This document shows, in pieces, positions 1 through 8,920 of a DNA stretch of 64,000 nt (its first letter is position 1; each line of letters opens with the position of its first letter). The notes beneath the pieces are model-generated. The model worked only from the letters and a program-made list of their open reading frames with translations. It ran no database searches and had not been told where the DNA came from. This stretch comes from Pseudocercospora fijiensis CIRAD86 (Eukaryota; Ascomycota; Dothideomycetes; Mycosphaerellales; Mycosphaerellaceae), in contig NW_006921537.1 in the NCBI RefSeq assembly GCF_000340215.1, forward strand, positions 1,391,011-1,455,010. Reading direction: 5' to 3'. Position numbers and translations under genes: made by a program.

Positions 1-1459
1 ACTATTAAGCGAGACGCTAATAGCAAAGTAAGCCGGTTTAAGGCTCGTTAGGTCGTCCGTAGCTTTATATAGGTTAAAGGACAGGATTATAACGAGACCT
101 ATATAGCTATCGCTAAGCTGTATATACTTCGAGCCTTATTTAGCCTAATTACATACTATAACTTAGAAGCTAAGCAGTACGATATTCTAATAGCCTTCCT
201 TAATGCCCTAATTAGCGACAAGTATAAGATCTACGTTAAGCAGCTATATAGCTTTAAGGACCGTAGTAGTAAGGGCATAGTCTGCCTGTTGCTAAAGGCA
301 CTATATAGTCTGAAACAGTTACTAATACTATAGTATAAAGAGCTTCGGAAGTACTTAAAGAGCCTAGACTTTGTACTAATAATAACTAACGTATATGTGT
401 TTAAACACGTTCTTAGCGGCTCGATTATTATTATTTACGTCGACGATATAATTATTATCGCCTACAGCCTATTAGCACTAGAGGCCGTTGCTTAGTTACT
501 AAAGGACCGTTTCTATATACGAGAACTAGGCGACCTGCACTACTATCTCGGTATACGGATTATCCGTAACCGCGGTTAGCGCACTATTTACGTCGTTTAA
601 GATGCCTATTTAAATAGGCTTAGTAAGAAATATAGTATACGTAGCCGTATCGGTCTAGCTACTCTAATAGTACCTCGCTATATTAAGACGTCTATTTAAC
701 GCGCACCTAAGGGCTATATAGCTAGTACCGCCTTTAAGACCTAGTATTAAGAAGGTGTTAGCGAGGCGCTATAGCTAGCTATAATTACACGACCTAATGC
801 TTGCTATACTGCGGGCCTATTGTCCCGATTTATCTCTAACCTAACTAAAGAATATTATACCGTACTCCTTTAGCTAATTAAGTACCTAGTTAGTACCCTT
901 AGTCGTAGCATGCGTTTCTAAGGTATATAGAACGATAAGCTAAGCTTTGCTAGATACTGTAACGCCTCGTAGGCTAATAATCTAGTTACTCGACGTTCTA
1001 CTAGCGGATTCTACTTTACTATTATAGGCGGACCTCTATTATATAAGTCCAGACGCTAGACGCTTGTTATACTGTCGTTAACTAAAGCTAAGTATATCTA
1101 ACTTACTATAGGCGCTAAGGAGGCGATTGCCTTAGCTCGTTCCTTAAAGGAAATCGGCTATAAGGGCTACATTTTTCTAGTTACGCTCTACGAGGACAAT
1201 TAGTCGGCTATTACTATTACTAAGTCGACTAGTATTAATAGCCGTACGAAGTATATAGATGCTCGTGTCTACTATATACGAGAGAAGATTGCTAATAGCT
1301 CTATTGTCGTTTAATAGGTTAGTATATACGATTAGATTGCTAATAGCTTTACTAAGCTACTTAATAAGATTAAGTATAGCCGCTTTATTAAATAACTAAA
1401 CCTAGTGGATTACAAGGCTACTATTAAGAGCGCTGCAAAGCTAGCTGCTAAGTACTAAG
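1..1459 (+). mobile_element. RIP-degraded Ty1/copia retrotransposon, pol 3' part (RT and RNase H)
   Basis: Reading through the stops in frame 1 gives the end of a copia polyprotein. Near base 40 is a KAR-VV segment (copia KARLVARGF box), followed by an ITRPI/AFLNALI stretch and KALYSLKQ at about 295-320. The reverse transcriptase active site YVDDI is at 436-450 and DLHYYLGIRI at about 532-562. The RNase H part has SLTKAKYI at about 1075-1105 (copia LSSTEAEYI) and a TKYIDARVYYIREK segment near 1245-1280. The reading ends at a stop near 1457. Nearly every stop replaces a Gln or Trp codon and CpA is almost absent, as expected after RIP. The 5' part (gag, protease, integrase, left LTR) is outside the window. 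It cannot encode protein now. The copia assignment is firm; the exact end is approximate. Confidence 0.88.
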
Positions 1460-1615
1460 GAGGGTCTTGTTTGCTCTTGTTTGCTTTGTTTAAATAGCCT
1501 AGTCTAGTTGTTCCTACTTACCTAGTACCCCTTGTTTGCTTTGCTAACTAAATAGCTATTGTGTTTCCTTCATTCTATAGCGATATATACGTACTAAGGG
1601 GGTGACTTGGAGTGT
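1460..1615 (+). repeat. putative 3' LTR of the copia element
   Basis: Straight after the pol stop comes a purine run (aaggaggg, about 1458-1465), a plausible polypurine tract. It is followed by about 150 bases with repeated cttgtttgct units near 1466-1480 and 1530-1540. Base composition returns to normal after about 1615. This is where a right LTR should lie. The left LTR is outside the window, so LTR identity and borders cannot be confirmed here. Confidence 0.45.
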
Positions 1616-1799
1616 ATAGTAGTGTTAGGGTTCATTACGTGCCTGATGCCTAAGGCTGTAACTGCCACACTTCATCTTTGGGCTTTCTGTAATTAGCCCT
1701 TCTTCTGAATACAATCATCAGTTACATCAAGTGGAAACTCATAAATAGCATCAACACTTGACACTCAGCCTCCTTTCGTCCTCAACAACATCACTGATC
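1616..1799. other. intergenic, upstream of the F-box gene
   Basis: Ordinary-composition sequence between the retroelement and the F-box ATG. It presumably holds the promoter and 5' UTR of that gene. No specific site was recognised. Confidence 0.4.
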
Positions 1800-3347
1800 A
1801 TGGTTCGTTCGACAGATGGCGATCCTACAGCCACAATCGAAGATGTTCCTCAGGAACTCATTGACCGATTCTGCATGTTTGCAGATGTAGCAACTCTGAA
1901 AGTATAAACCATTGCACTAAACCACTGTGCCGCATGATTCTAATTCACCACAGTCACTTCGCCTGACGAGCAAGAATCTCGAATCCGCCGCTACAAGGTC
2001 CTTGTTCGGCCATGTCGAAGTTCTTCCTACTGAAGACAGCTCAGAGAAGTGTCTGAAGCTCATGAAGAGCTCTCGGCTCAGCAGTCTGGTGAAGAATCTG
2101 GCATTTCGTACTGCGATCGATCCAGCTGGCGACAATGAAGACGGCGAGCACAACCACGGAGACTCAATGTACGCTGGTCTGATCGAAGGCGAGAATTACG
2201 AATACTTCTTGCCAAGTCCCTGCTACGATGTGCTATCAGGCCTTGCCGCCTTCCAGGAGCTTCAACATGTGGCTCTGACGTTTTCAGAGCATGTCCATGG
2301 TATAGCCTCTTTGAATTGAAGCGTATTTCGTCGCACTAATATCAACTAGGCGATTCCCTCGACTTCGCTTCCTCCGCTCGTGAAAGTATGGAATTTCGCG
2401 ATCGAGTAATATCCCATCTCCTACGCTCATTCACCAACCCAAAAAATCTCACAAAGTTCCATCGCTTATCCCTCAAAAATCTCCAAGACGCTTTACACCC
2501 ATCAATCAAAAAAGGCCCCAAGTTCAAAACCCTTCTCCTCTCACGACTCGACTCCCTAGCCCTACAAATCGCAACAGAAACCCACGAGGCAGCCCCAGAA
2601 CTTGAAGCAGAAATGGACGAACGCCACGAATTCTTCAACACAACTCTCAAAAAATCCTTCCTGGCCCCAATCGCCGCAGATCTCCGCGAGCTCAAACTCT
2701 TCACGACCGTAGGCCTCAACACACACGTCTACTGGGGCGAATATCCACAATGCGATCTCCGAAACCTCCACTCTCCAAAACTCGAGGTGTTAGCACTAGG
2801 AAACTTCGCCTTCGCATATGAATGGCAATTGGACTGGATTCTTTCACATGCCGAGACATTACACACGCTTGTGCTAGATGATTGTCCCATCGTAATTGCA
2901 GGCAAGACGTCTGAAGACATGGAACATGCCCACGCCGTTCCTGGAACGCATGACGAAGACGAAGAAACCTTTTGGACCTACAACGCCCGCTGGCATTCAT
3001 ACCTCACACGTCTCAAAACCACAATGACGAAACTCAACCATTTCGGTCTCGGCTTTGAAATTCGCGGAAGAGATTTTGAGGATGAGCAGCATGATGCTTT
3101 TAGAATATATGAAGTTGGGGCTGAGTTGTCGGTCTATCGGTATCGTGTGTTCAATGGGGAGGGTTTGTGGGATGCTGGTGGGTCAAATACAAAATTTTCT
3201 GCAGATGTGGGTGATGATGGGAAAGTTCCGGAGTTTGAGCTTGATTGGGATGGTGATGGGGAGAAGGGGGTTGAGTTTCCTGATTGTTGGAAGGAGGATC
3301 GGGCGGCTTGGGAGGAGTTGATTGGGGTTGTTGCTTTGCGTCGTTGA
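1800..3347 (+). CDS. F-box-like protein, three exons
   Basis: Exons 1800-1901, 1954-2299 and 2350-3347 join in frame into 481 residues. Introns of 52 and 50 nt have GT/AG ends, and the second has a ctaat branch-like site. The N-terminus reads DVPQELIDRFCMFADVATL followed across intron 1 by KSLRLTSKNLESAA. This is the hydrophobic and Leu-rich pattern of short fungal F-box domains, which bind Skp1 in SCF ubiquitin ligases. The rest shows Leu-rich stretches such as LRELKLFTTVGLN and LEVLALGNF, resembling the scoring region of fungal F-box proteins. A later Met (2388) lies inside exon 3, but the frame runs on through both upstream exons, so the 1800 start is preferred. It lies 0.2 kb from the dead copia element. 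The target is unknown. Confidence 0.72.
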
Positions 3348-3493
3348 GCTGAGCGTGAGGCACAAGCGTGAGCTCTCACAGAAGTGTTCTCGTTCTAAAA
3401 GGTGAACTGAGACCGACATCGCAAGGAAGTGTCGAAGGTCATTATCATGCAAATCATTGAATTGCGCCTATAAAATCGATCTCCCCCGGAAAT

Positions 3494-4001
3494 CTAATAC
3501 CACAATCCAGTGTTGACCTTCAAATTATTCTCCTTGCAGTGCTCCTCATACATTCTCCAAAAAGAGAAGCCATCCATAGTCTCCCGGAGCGTATTATCAT
3601 CATTGAAGAACTCAATCGACCCGGTAACATCAAAGATGACCTCGGAATTCTCACCCATGTACAAAGTATGGATGGTGCCTGGCATCTCAGTCACGTAGTC
3701 GCCTGGCTTGCCCTGCAGTTGGATGTCAGCATGATGAGTCAATTTATGTACGTTCATCACATCGACCCACCTTCCAGCTATACTCATGATATCCCCAATT
3801 CCCAGCAATGGTGTATGCGCGGACCTCATCACGGTGTCTGTGCTTTCCGAGCTCGGCATGCGGTCCGGTCTTCAGCTTGATGATGTAGCATCCCTTTCGA
3901 TTCTCCATGCGCAGGATCTTGACGTAGATCCTGCCAGTCCAGTGGTACCAGCATGTGTCATCCTCCCCATTGATGTAGACGTCTGTCCGTGGTTCTAGCA
4001 T
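3494..4001 (-). CDS. cupin-fold 2,4'-dihydroxyacetophenone dioxygenase-like protein
   Basis: Two exons on the minus strand, 4001-3771 and 3712-3494, separated by a 58-nt intron, give 149 residues. The first exon has the cupin metal-site pattern GKHRHRDEVRAYTIAGNWGY (about residues 52-71). The second has GDYVTEMPGTIHTLYM and EVIFDVTGSIEFFNDDN, the second cupin motif. This order is typical of the DAD / ChrR-like cupin dioxygenase group. Family members cleave C-C bonds of hydroxyacetophenones, but the substrate cannot be read here. The protein is slightly short at its N-terminus compared with relatives I know. An in-frame stop lies 36 bases upstream of the ATG, so either this is the true start or a short first exon was lost. 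The start codon touches the truncated dehydrogenase on the other strand. Confidence 0.66.
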
Positions 4002-4665
4002 TGCGGGGGCAAGGGTGCCAGAACATTATCGTCTCAGAGGTAAGTTCTGGGGATCAGGCAAATGATTTTGGACTAATCCAGTAGGTATCGCAACGAAGGA
4101 GAGAGTTTGCGAAGACATTTGGCGCCCATCATGCCATTGATCCAACATCAGATGATGTGCCGCAGAAAGTCAAGGATCTGACAGGAGGCGAGGGGGTGGA
4201 TGTGTGCTTTGATGCTGCTGGAGTTCAGATTGGAGTCGACTCCGGGCTGAAAGCAGTGACGGCTCGTGGAACATTTGTGAACATCGCACTTTGGGGCGAT
4301 AGAAGACCGTCGCTGGATATGATCGATATGGTGTTTTGTGAGAGAAAGTACATGGCCGGCAAGTCCTCAGGTGAGCTGAACCAGCACAGAATCAATGCTG
4401 ACTCGTTCGAGTGGTGACGTATATTGCCGGCGACTTTGAGGCTGTCATCGATGCTGTCCATACCGGCAAGCTGAAGCCAGAAGGCATGATCACGAAAGTG
4501 ATTGTGAGTGGAATGGGTATCAATTCGAAATTTATAGCTGACGAGCCACAGGGACCGCACGAAGTGGCCGAAGAGGGCTTCAAGGCGCTGACAGATGATA
4601 AAGACAACCAGGTGAAGATCTTGGTCGACATGTCGAGACTGACCGGAGTCGAGGCCGATGCGTAG
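4002..4665 (+). pseudogene. 5'-truncated zinc alcohol (butanediol-type) dehydrogenase
   Basis: Exons about 4002-4040, 4085-4370 and 4412-4665, with introns of 44 and 41 nt, encode the NAD-binding and C-terminal half of a medium-chain zinc dehydrogenase. Recognisable parts are GAKNIIVSE, then VSQRRREFAKTFGAHHAIDP, GGEGVDVCFDAAGVQ, ARGTFVNIALWG, KLKPEGMITKVI and DNQVKILVDM at the end. This resembles fungal (R,R)-butanediol or sorbitol dehydrogenase-like enzymes. The whole catalytic GroES-like domain with its zinc ligands is missing: an in-frame TAG lies at 3996-3998 and the sequence upstream belongs to the cupin gene on the opposite strand. The remaining exons are intact, so the loss looks like one rearrangement and not slow decay. 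It is almost certainly non-functional as a dehydrogenase. Confidence 0.72.
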
Positions 4666-5079
4666 GTGTTGATGGTTGAATGTGATGGGCCCCCTGGTCC
4701 GCCAAGACATCAGACTCTGACATCCACAACGACCTACAAACCTCCTTTCTTTTCCATCACACAACATCTGGCTTTCTCGATACAGTAATTTGTTGTGCTC
4801 AGTGCGTAGAACTCGCCATATGACGCGTGATATAACGTTCTGCCGACCGAAGATCGAGCCAGAGCGCTGGGAAACACGAGTCGCAAGCAGGCAGGAGCTT
4901 CATTCACTCGGCCAGTCGATCAAGATAAGCTTCAAACCCACCACGACAGCTTTTGCAGTGTCGATGTTGAATCGTATGGGTTGGTTGATATGGTTGCACG
5001 GTCCTTATTTTCCTTGTAGTCCTACAGACTGCACTATTCTATCCACAGTTCGGCGGGCGATCGCACATTGACAGATTCC
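4666..5079. other. intergenic, nothing recognised
   Basis: About 410 bases of normal composition between the dehydrogenase remnant and the Harbinger element. A 93-codon reading frame exists at 4790-5071 but has no recognisable motif. Confidence 0.4.
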
Positions 5080-5082
5080 TTA
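5080..5082. repeat. target site duplication TTA, left
   Basis: TTA directly outside the left inverted repeat, matched by TTA at 8663-8665. This is the 3-bp duplication expected for a PIF/Harbinger insertion. Confidence 0.85.
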
Positions 5083-5110
5083 GAGTGCGTTTACCTCGCC
5101 GCCGGTGGAT
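5083..5110 (+). repeat. left terminal inverted repeat of the Harbinger element
   Basis: 28 bases beginning gagtgcgttt and ending cggtggat, the exact reverse complement of 8635-8662. Shorter copies of the ggtggaat/ggtggat core follow at about 5113-5120 and 5189-5206, and also near the right end (8574-8614), as subterminal repeats that could bind transposase. Confidence 0.92.
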
Positions 5111-5334
5111 CGGTGGAATAACGATACCTTGAAAGATGCTACCGGTTTTTATTCTTCTTCTTAACCGCTTTTTAAGGTAAGCAAATCGGTGGATAACTCG
5201 GTGGATTAGAAAGACCGTACATCGGTAGTATCCGCCTTAGTAATACGCGCGCACTTCGTATATCTAGCCTCGTAGATAGGTTATTATTATTATTAATTAA
5301 AGGCCGCTCTATAGGTCGATATTATTGCTTGTTC

Positions 5335-6600
5335 TACTCGTTCAAATAGCGCCGAAGAAGTCCACTACGATACCTGCTAAACGGAAGGCCGCTATAAAGA
5401 AGACGCCTACTAAGAAGGCGAAGAAGTCGAAGCTAGCTAAAGAGGGTACTAATAAGGATATAGGCTATAAGTTTCTAGAGGTTGTCCGCTAGTAAGAAGA
5501 ATATAAGGTATACTTCTTAAAGGAGGTAAAGAAGCTAAAGGATAAGCAGTTATTAAACTATAGCAATAGCTTCTACGTCCGACTTTATCGTAGAATAGCT
5601 ACGTAAATAAGTATAACCTTTAAGCTGTATTTTAAGCCGGAAGGACTAAAGGCTCGGTAGCGCGCGTTTAAGGAGAAATATTATCCTTATACTACTTACT
5701 TAAAGCATATAAGCGGTTAGAATAGCTATCTAGCAAAGCTAGGGAATAAGGAGGTTGCTAATAAGCACTTCCGGAAGTATCTAGAGTGTAAGTAATAGCG
5801 CGACGAGTATCCGGAGTTTGCAAGCGAGCTCTTTAAGATTATCGAGTTAAATATTGCGAGCGGCTACGAGGCTAGTACTAGCAATAATTTAGCGTAGGAT
5901 AGCGATGCGGATATAGATAATAAGGACGATAAGGACGACGGCGAAGGCGAAGAAGAGGCAGAGTCGGACGAGTTGCCGCTACCTAATAGTATAACAATAG
6001 AAGAACGAGACTCGCTCGTAAAGGCGGATATTAATAGTAAGATAGACCTATTAATTATATTAGAAATAGAGCGTTAGGTCCTTATTGCTACGCGCTACGC
6101 GAATACTAATATTACGAAGAAAGAAGCCGCTTAGAAGCAAGCCGCCTTAGACGCTGCCTCGAAGGGTAGAAAGGATAATAATATCCTTCTCGATATAATT
6201 AAGAAGAGCTAAATTCTACTATAGTAGACATTCTCGGCCTTCTTAAAGGCTTCTCGAGATAATGCTAAAGCGGTACGAGAAGATGCTATTACTAAGCGAG
6301 AGCGAGAGCGTACGGAGCGAGCTACTAAGAAGATTGAAGCCGAGAAGAAGCGCTTCGATTATAGGTACGATATTAACGCTAGTAATATCGCTAATCGCCT
6401 TATAGACGATAATATCCTATAGGGCATTAGTATAGCAGACCGCGCGCTGCTTACAATAGAAGTAGGCAAGCCTAATAAAGGCTATATCGCCGTCGTAAGG
6501 AAATAGGTACGCGATAAGAAGAAGAAGGAGCATCTAGATTAATACTTCCGCTAAGTACTATAGGATATTAAACCTAGACCGGCGCCTATTGCAGGCATGA
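5335..6600 (+). pseudogene. Harbinger-associated Myb/SANT-like partner protein, RIP-killed
   Basis: Reading frame with many TAG/TAA codons. It starts with a basic region (KRKAAIKKTPTKKAKKSKL) and continues through a segment containing FKEKYYPYTTYLKHISG at about 5670-5715. Next come DEYPEFASELFKIIELN and an acidic tract rich in Asp/Glu at about 5900-5980. The YLKHISG motif also occurs in the partner frame of the second element (minus strand, about 60370-60420, as ARHLKHISG), so both elements carry the same second protein. In PIF/Harbinger the second protein is usually Myb/SANT-like and helps bring transposase to the DNA. The Myb assignment is inferred from position and basic character, not from a seen Trp pattern. 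Confidence 0.6.
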
Positions 6601-6949
6601 ATAACTATTATTATACTAAGTATACGCCGTCGGGGAGCTTCCAAATACCGCATAGATATAGTCGGCAGTAGGTTATTGTATTATTATTAAGGAGAGGGTT
6701 TGTAATAGTAGAAGAGATAGGTTTCGAGTTCTCGAAGTCTAACTTTTAGTAGAGGGTTCCGATAGTTAGGGCCATTTTTCGCCTGAAATGTAGCTTAGGG
6801 TCTATACTATTAATTTACGTAAAGGTGTTGTTAGCTTTTACTAGCAAAATCGATGTTACGTACAGGGTAGAACATATATAGCGAAAAGATATCCTAATAG
6901 CTCGAACTCTAGTTTAAGGCAACAGAGTGCTAAGAAGCCGGATATTTAG

Positions 6950-8330
6950 ACGCATAGCAATATTAAAGAAGTTAAGCTAGATACTAGAAGTGCTAGAATA
7001 TAGCAGACAGAGCAGACAAGCCTATTCCTTACTAAATTCCTTATACAAATTAATGCGGTCTCCTCGCTACTATATATTGCTAGCATAGTAGCTATCGCTT
7101 CTAACCTCTATGCCTAAAACTCGGCTTCTTAGACCTCCCTCTTATCTATACTATTGTCTTCTAGATATTGCTTATAATTATCCTATATAAACTGCGAAAA
7201 CCGCTTACGATAGCGCTAGTAAGGGTCGTTACTATCGGCAATAGTATCTAGTAGTCTATCGTCGTCGTCCTTAATCTTAGAAGGGTAGACTTTAGTAATT
7301 TCAAGCTCTTGCGAGAGAGGCTGCGCTCTATAGCGAAGGATGAAGTTATAGAGTACAAAATAGGATATAATAAACCTCGACTGCGAGCGTATCGAATAGT
7401 ATTTATAGGGACCTTGTTTAATAAGTGCGAAGCGCTTCTATATTACCCTAAATAACCTCTCGACAACGTTGCGAAGCTAAGCGTAACGGAGGTTATATAA
7501 CTCTTCCTTATTAATAGAGCGCCTACTAGTAGCGGCCTATTCTCGAAGGTAGTATCGAGTCCTTTCGTATAGTACGAGAAGCCGCTTATCCTTAAAGGTG
7601 TAACCGCCGTCTGCTAAATACTTCTTGCTAGCAGTTACCTCAAATCCCTTCGAATACGCCTTCTTTAATACCTAACCGTCGTTTCTAGCTCCCTCGTAAC
7701 CGATAAGAACGTAGTAAACAACTATATCAAATCTATAGGCCGCTATTACATTCTACGTAATAAAGTTCTTCCTATAACGATATAGACCTTGTTCTAAATA
7801 CGGCACACTTACTAGAATAAGCGTACTATTAATCGCTCCTAGACAATCCGCGAAGTATCTAAACTTTCCGGCATCTTTTCTAGTTATAAGCCTAGGGTAA
7901 GTCGCTAACTCCGGCTCTTATATATATTCGTCCGCTAGTTAATAGAGCGCCTTACTAACTTCCTTTATTACTAGATAAAAGGTCCGTAACGAGTGCTAAT
8001 AGTGCCTTCTTAGGTCTATTATCGTACGGTTATAGTATACGAAGTTATAATAGATTATTACCTTCTTAGCGACCGTTAAATCGTCCTTCCTCCTGCGATA
8101 ACGTACTAATAGCTTCTCGTCTAATTTATTAATTAAACTCCTTAATACTACCTACCGCAGGCCTATTACATCGTAGCTCTCCTTCGGCGGTCTGAATAGT
8201 ACTCGAAACACCTTATATCGACCCTTCTTCGCCTATATAAGCGTCTATACTACGCCCGCTAGTTTATACTACTTTTTATATTATTTCCGGCGTAGGAGGG
8301 CGGTAAGTATTGCATTCTAATAGCCGGCTA
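6950..8330 (-). pseudogene. Harbinger DDE transposase (DDE_Tnp_4 type), RIP-killed
   Basis: On the minus strand, readable through stops, the order is LGAINSTLI (about 7835-7865, matching the GAIDG box with its catalytic Asp now Asn), NVIAAYRFDIVVYYVLIGYEG, YLADGGYTFKDKRLL (second Asp box), then LRNVVERLFRVI-KRF and a C-terminal SYFVLYNFIL. This series is the signature of PIF/Harbinger nucleases. Asp to Asn needs G to A, as RIP on the opposite strand would give. The N-terminal part contains a basic, helix-rich region (YRRRKDDLTVAKK). The element cannot transpose by itself. Confidence 0.82.
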
Positions 8331-8634
8331 TTATACAAAGTAAGAGACCGATACGGTGGCGCGTATTAGAGTCTATAGCAATAGCAAGCGATAAAATATT
8401 ACGATATAGTACTATATTCGAGGACGCGTGCTATCTACCGAATACGCGCTTTTAAACTGGGTTTTCGGTAGACGCTTATACCTACTAGATATAGCATACC
8501 GCGCTCGGACGACGCTATAGTAATTAATTACAATCTACCGACTATATCCACCTAAATAGTATATAAACAGCTCGGTGGAAAAGCGGTGGAAGACAAGAGG
8601 TGGAATAATCGGTAGATTAGCCTATACAAACGAT

Positions 8635-8662
8635 ATCCACCGGCGGCGAGGTAAACGCACTC
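8635..8662 (-). repeat. right terminal inverted repeat of the Harbinger element
   Basis: Exact 28-base reverse complement of 5083-5110, followed by TTA at 8663-8665. Confidence 0.92.
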
Positions 8663-8665
8663 TTA

Positions 8666-8920
8666 GTGAACGACGACCACAAGAGAAGACATTGCGTTCC
8701 ATGCTTCGAACCCCCAATTCGTGGGCTCTGATCCAACCTCAAAAGGAACGAGTTCCCAGAAAAGACATTCATAATAATCCTCCGTATACCTCACGTGGCT
8801 GTCTTGGCGACGTCAAGACAGTTGCGGGGATTGCCCCATTTCGTTCATCTGGATCTACGACTGTGAGGGGAGTTTGGCAATGGAAAGCTGTATGACAATT
8901 TGCATGCCTGACTGCACTTC
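8666..8920. other. intergenic, upstream of the Zn2Cys6 pseudogene
   Basis: About 250 bases of normal composition. No recognisable coding or regulatory motif. Confidence 0.35.

Larger units (their letters stand above)
5083..8662. mobile_element. PIF/Harbinger-type DNA transposon, full length, RIP-inactivated
   Basis: A 3580-bp unit bounded by 28-bp inverted repeats (5083-5110 and 8635-8662) that match at all 28 positions. It is flanked on both sides by TTA (5080-5082 and 8663-8665). A 3-bp TTA/TWA target duplication is typical of PIF/Harbinger. Inside are two convergent dead reading frames, as in that superfamily: a Lys-rich DNA-binding-type partner protein on plus (about 5335-6600) and a DDE transposase on minus (about 8330-6950). 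CpA and TpG are almost missing inside while CpG is frequent, the mark of heavy RIP. The element cannot make protein now. Superfamily and borders are well supported; the family name is unknown. Confidence 0.9.

Noticed and set aside
4790..5071. 93-codon frame next to the Harbinger element
   Set aside because: No recognisable sequence pattern; probably chance in intergenic DNA.
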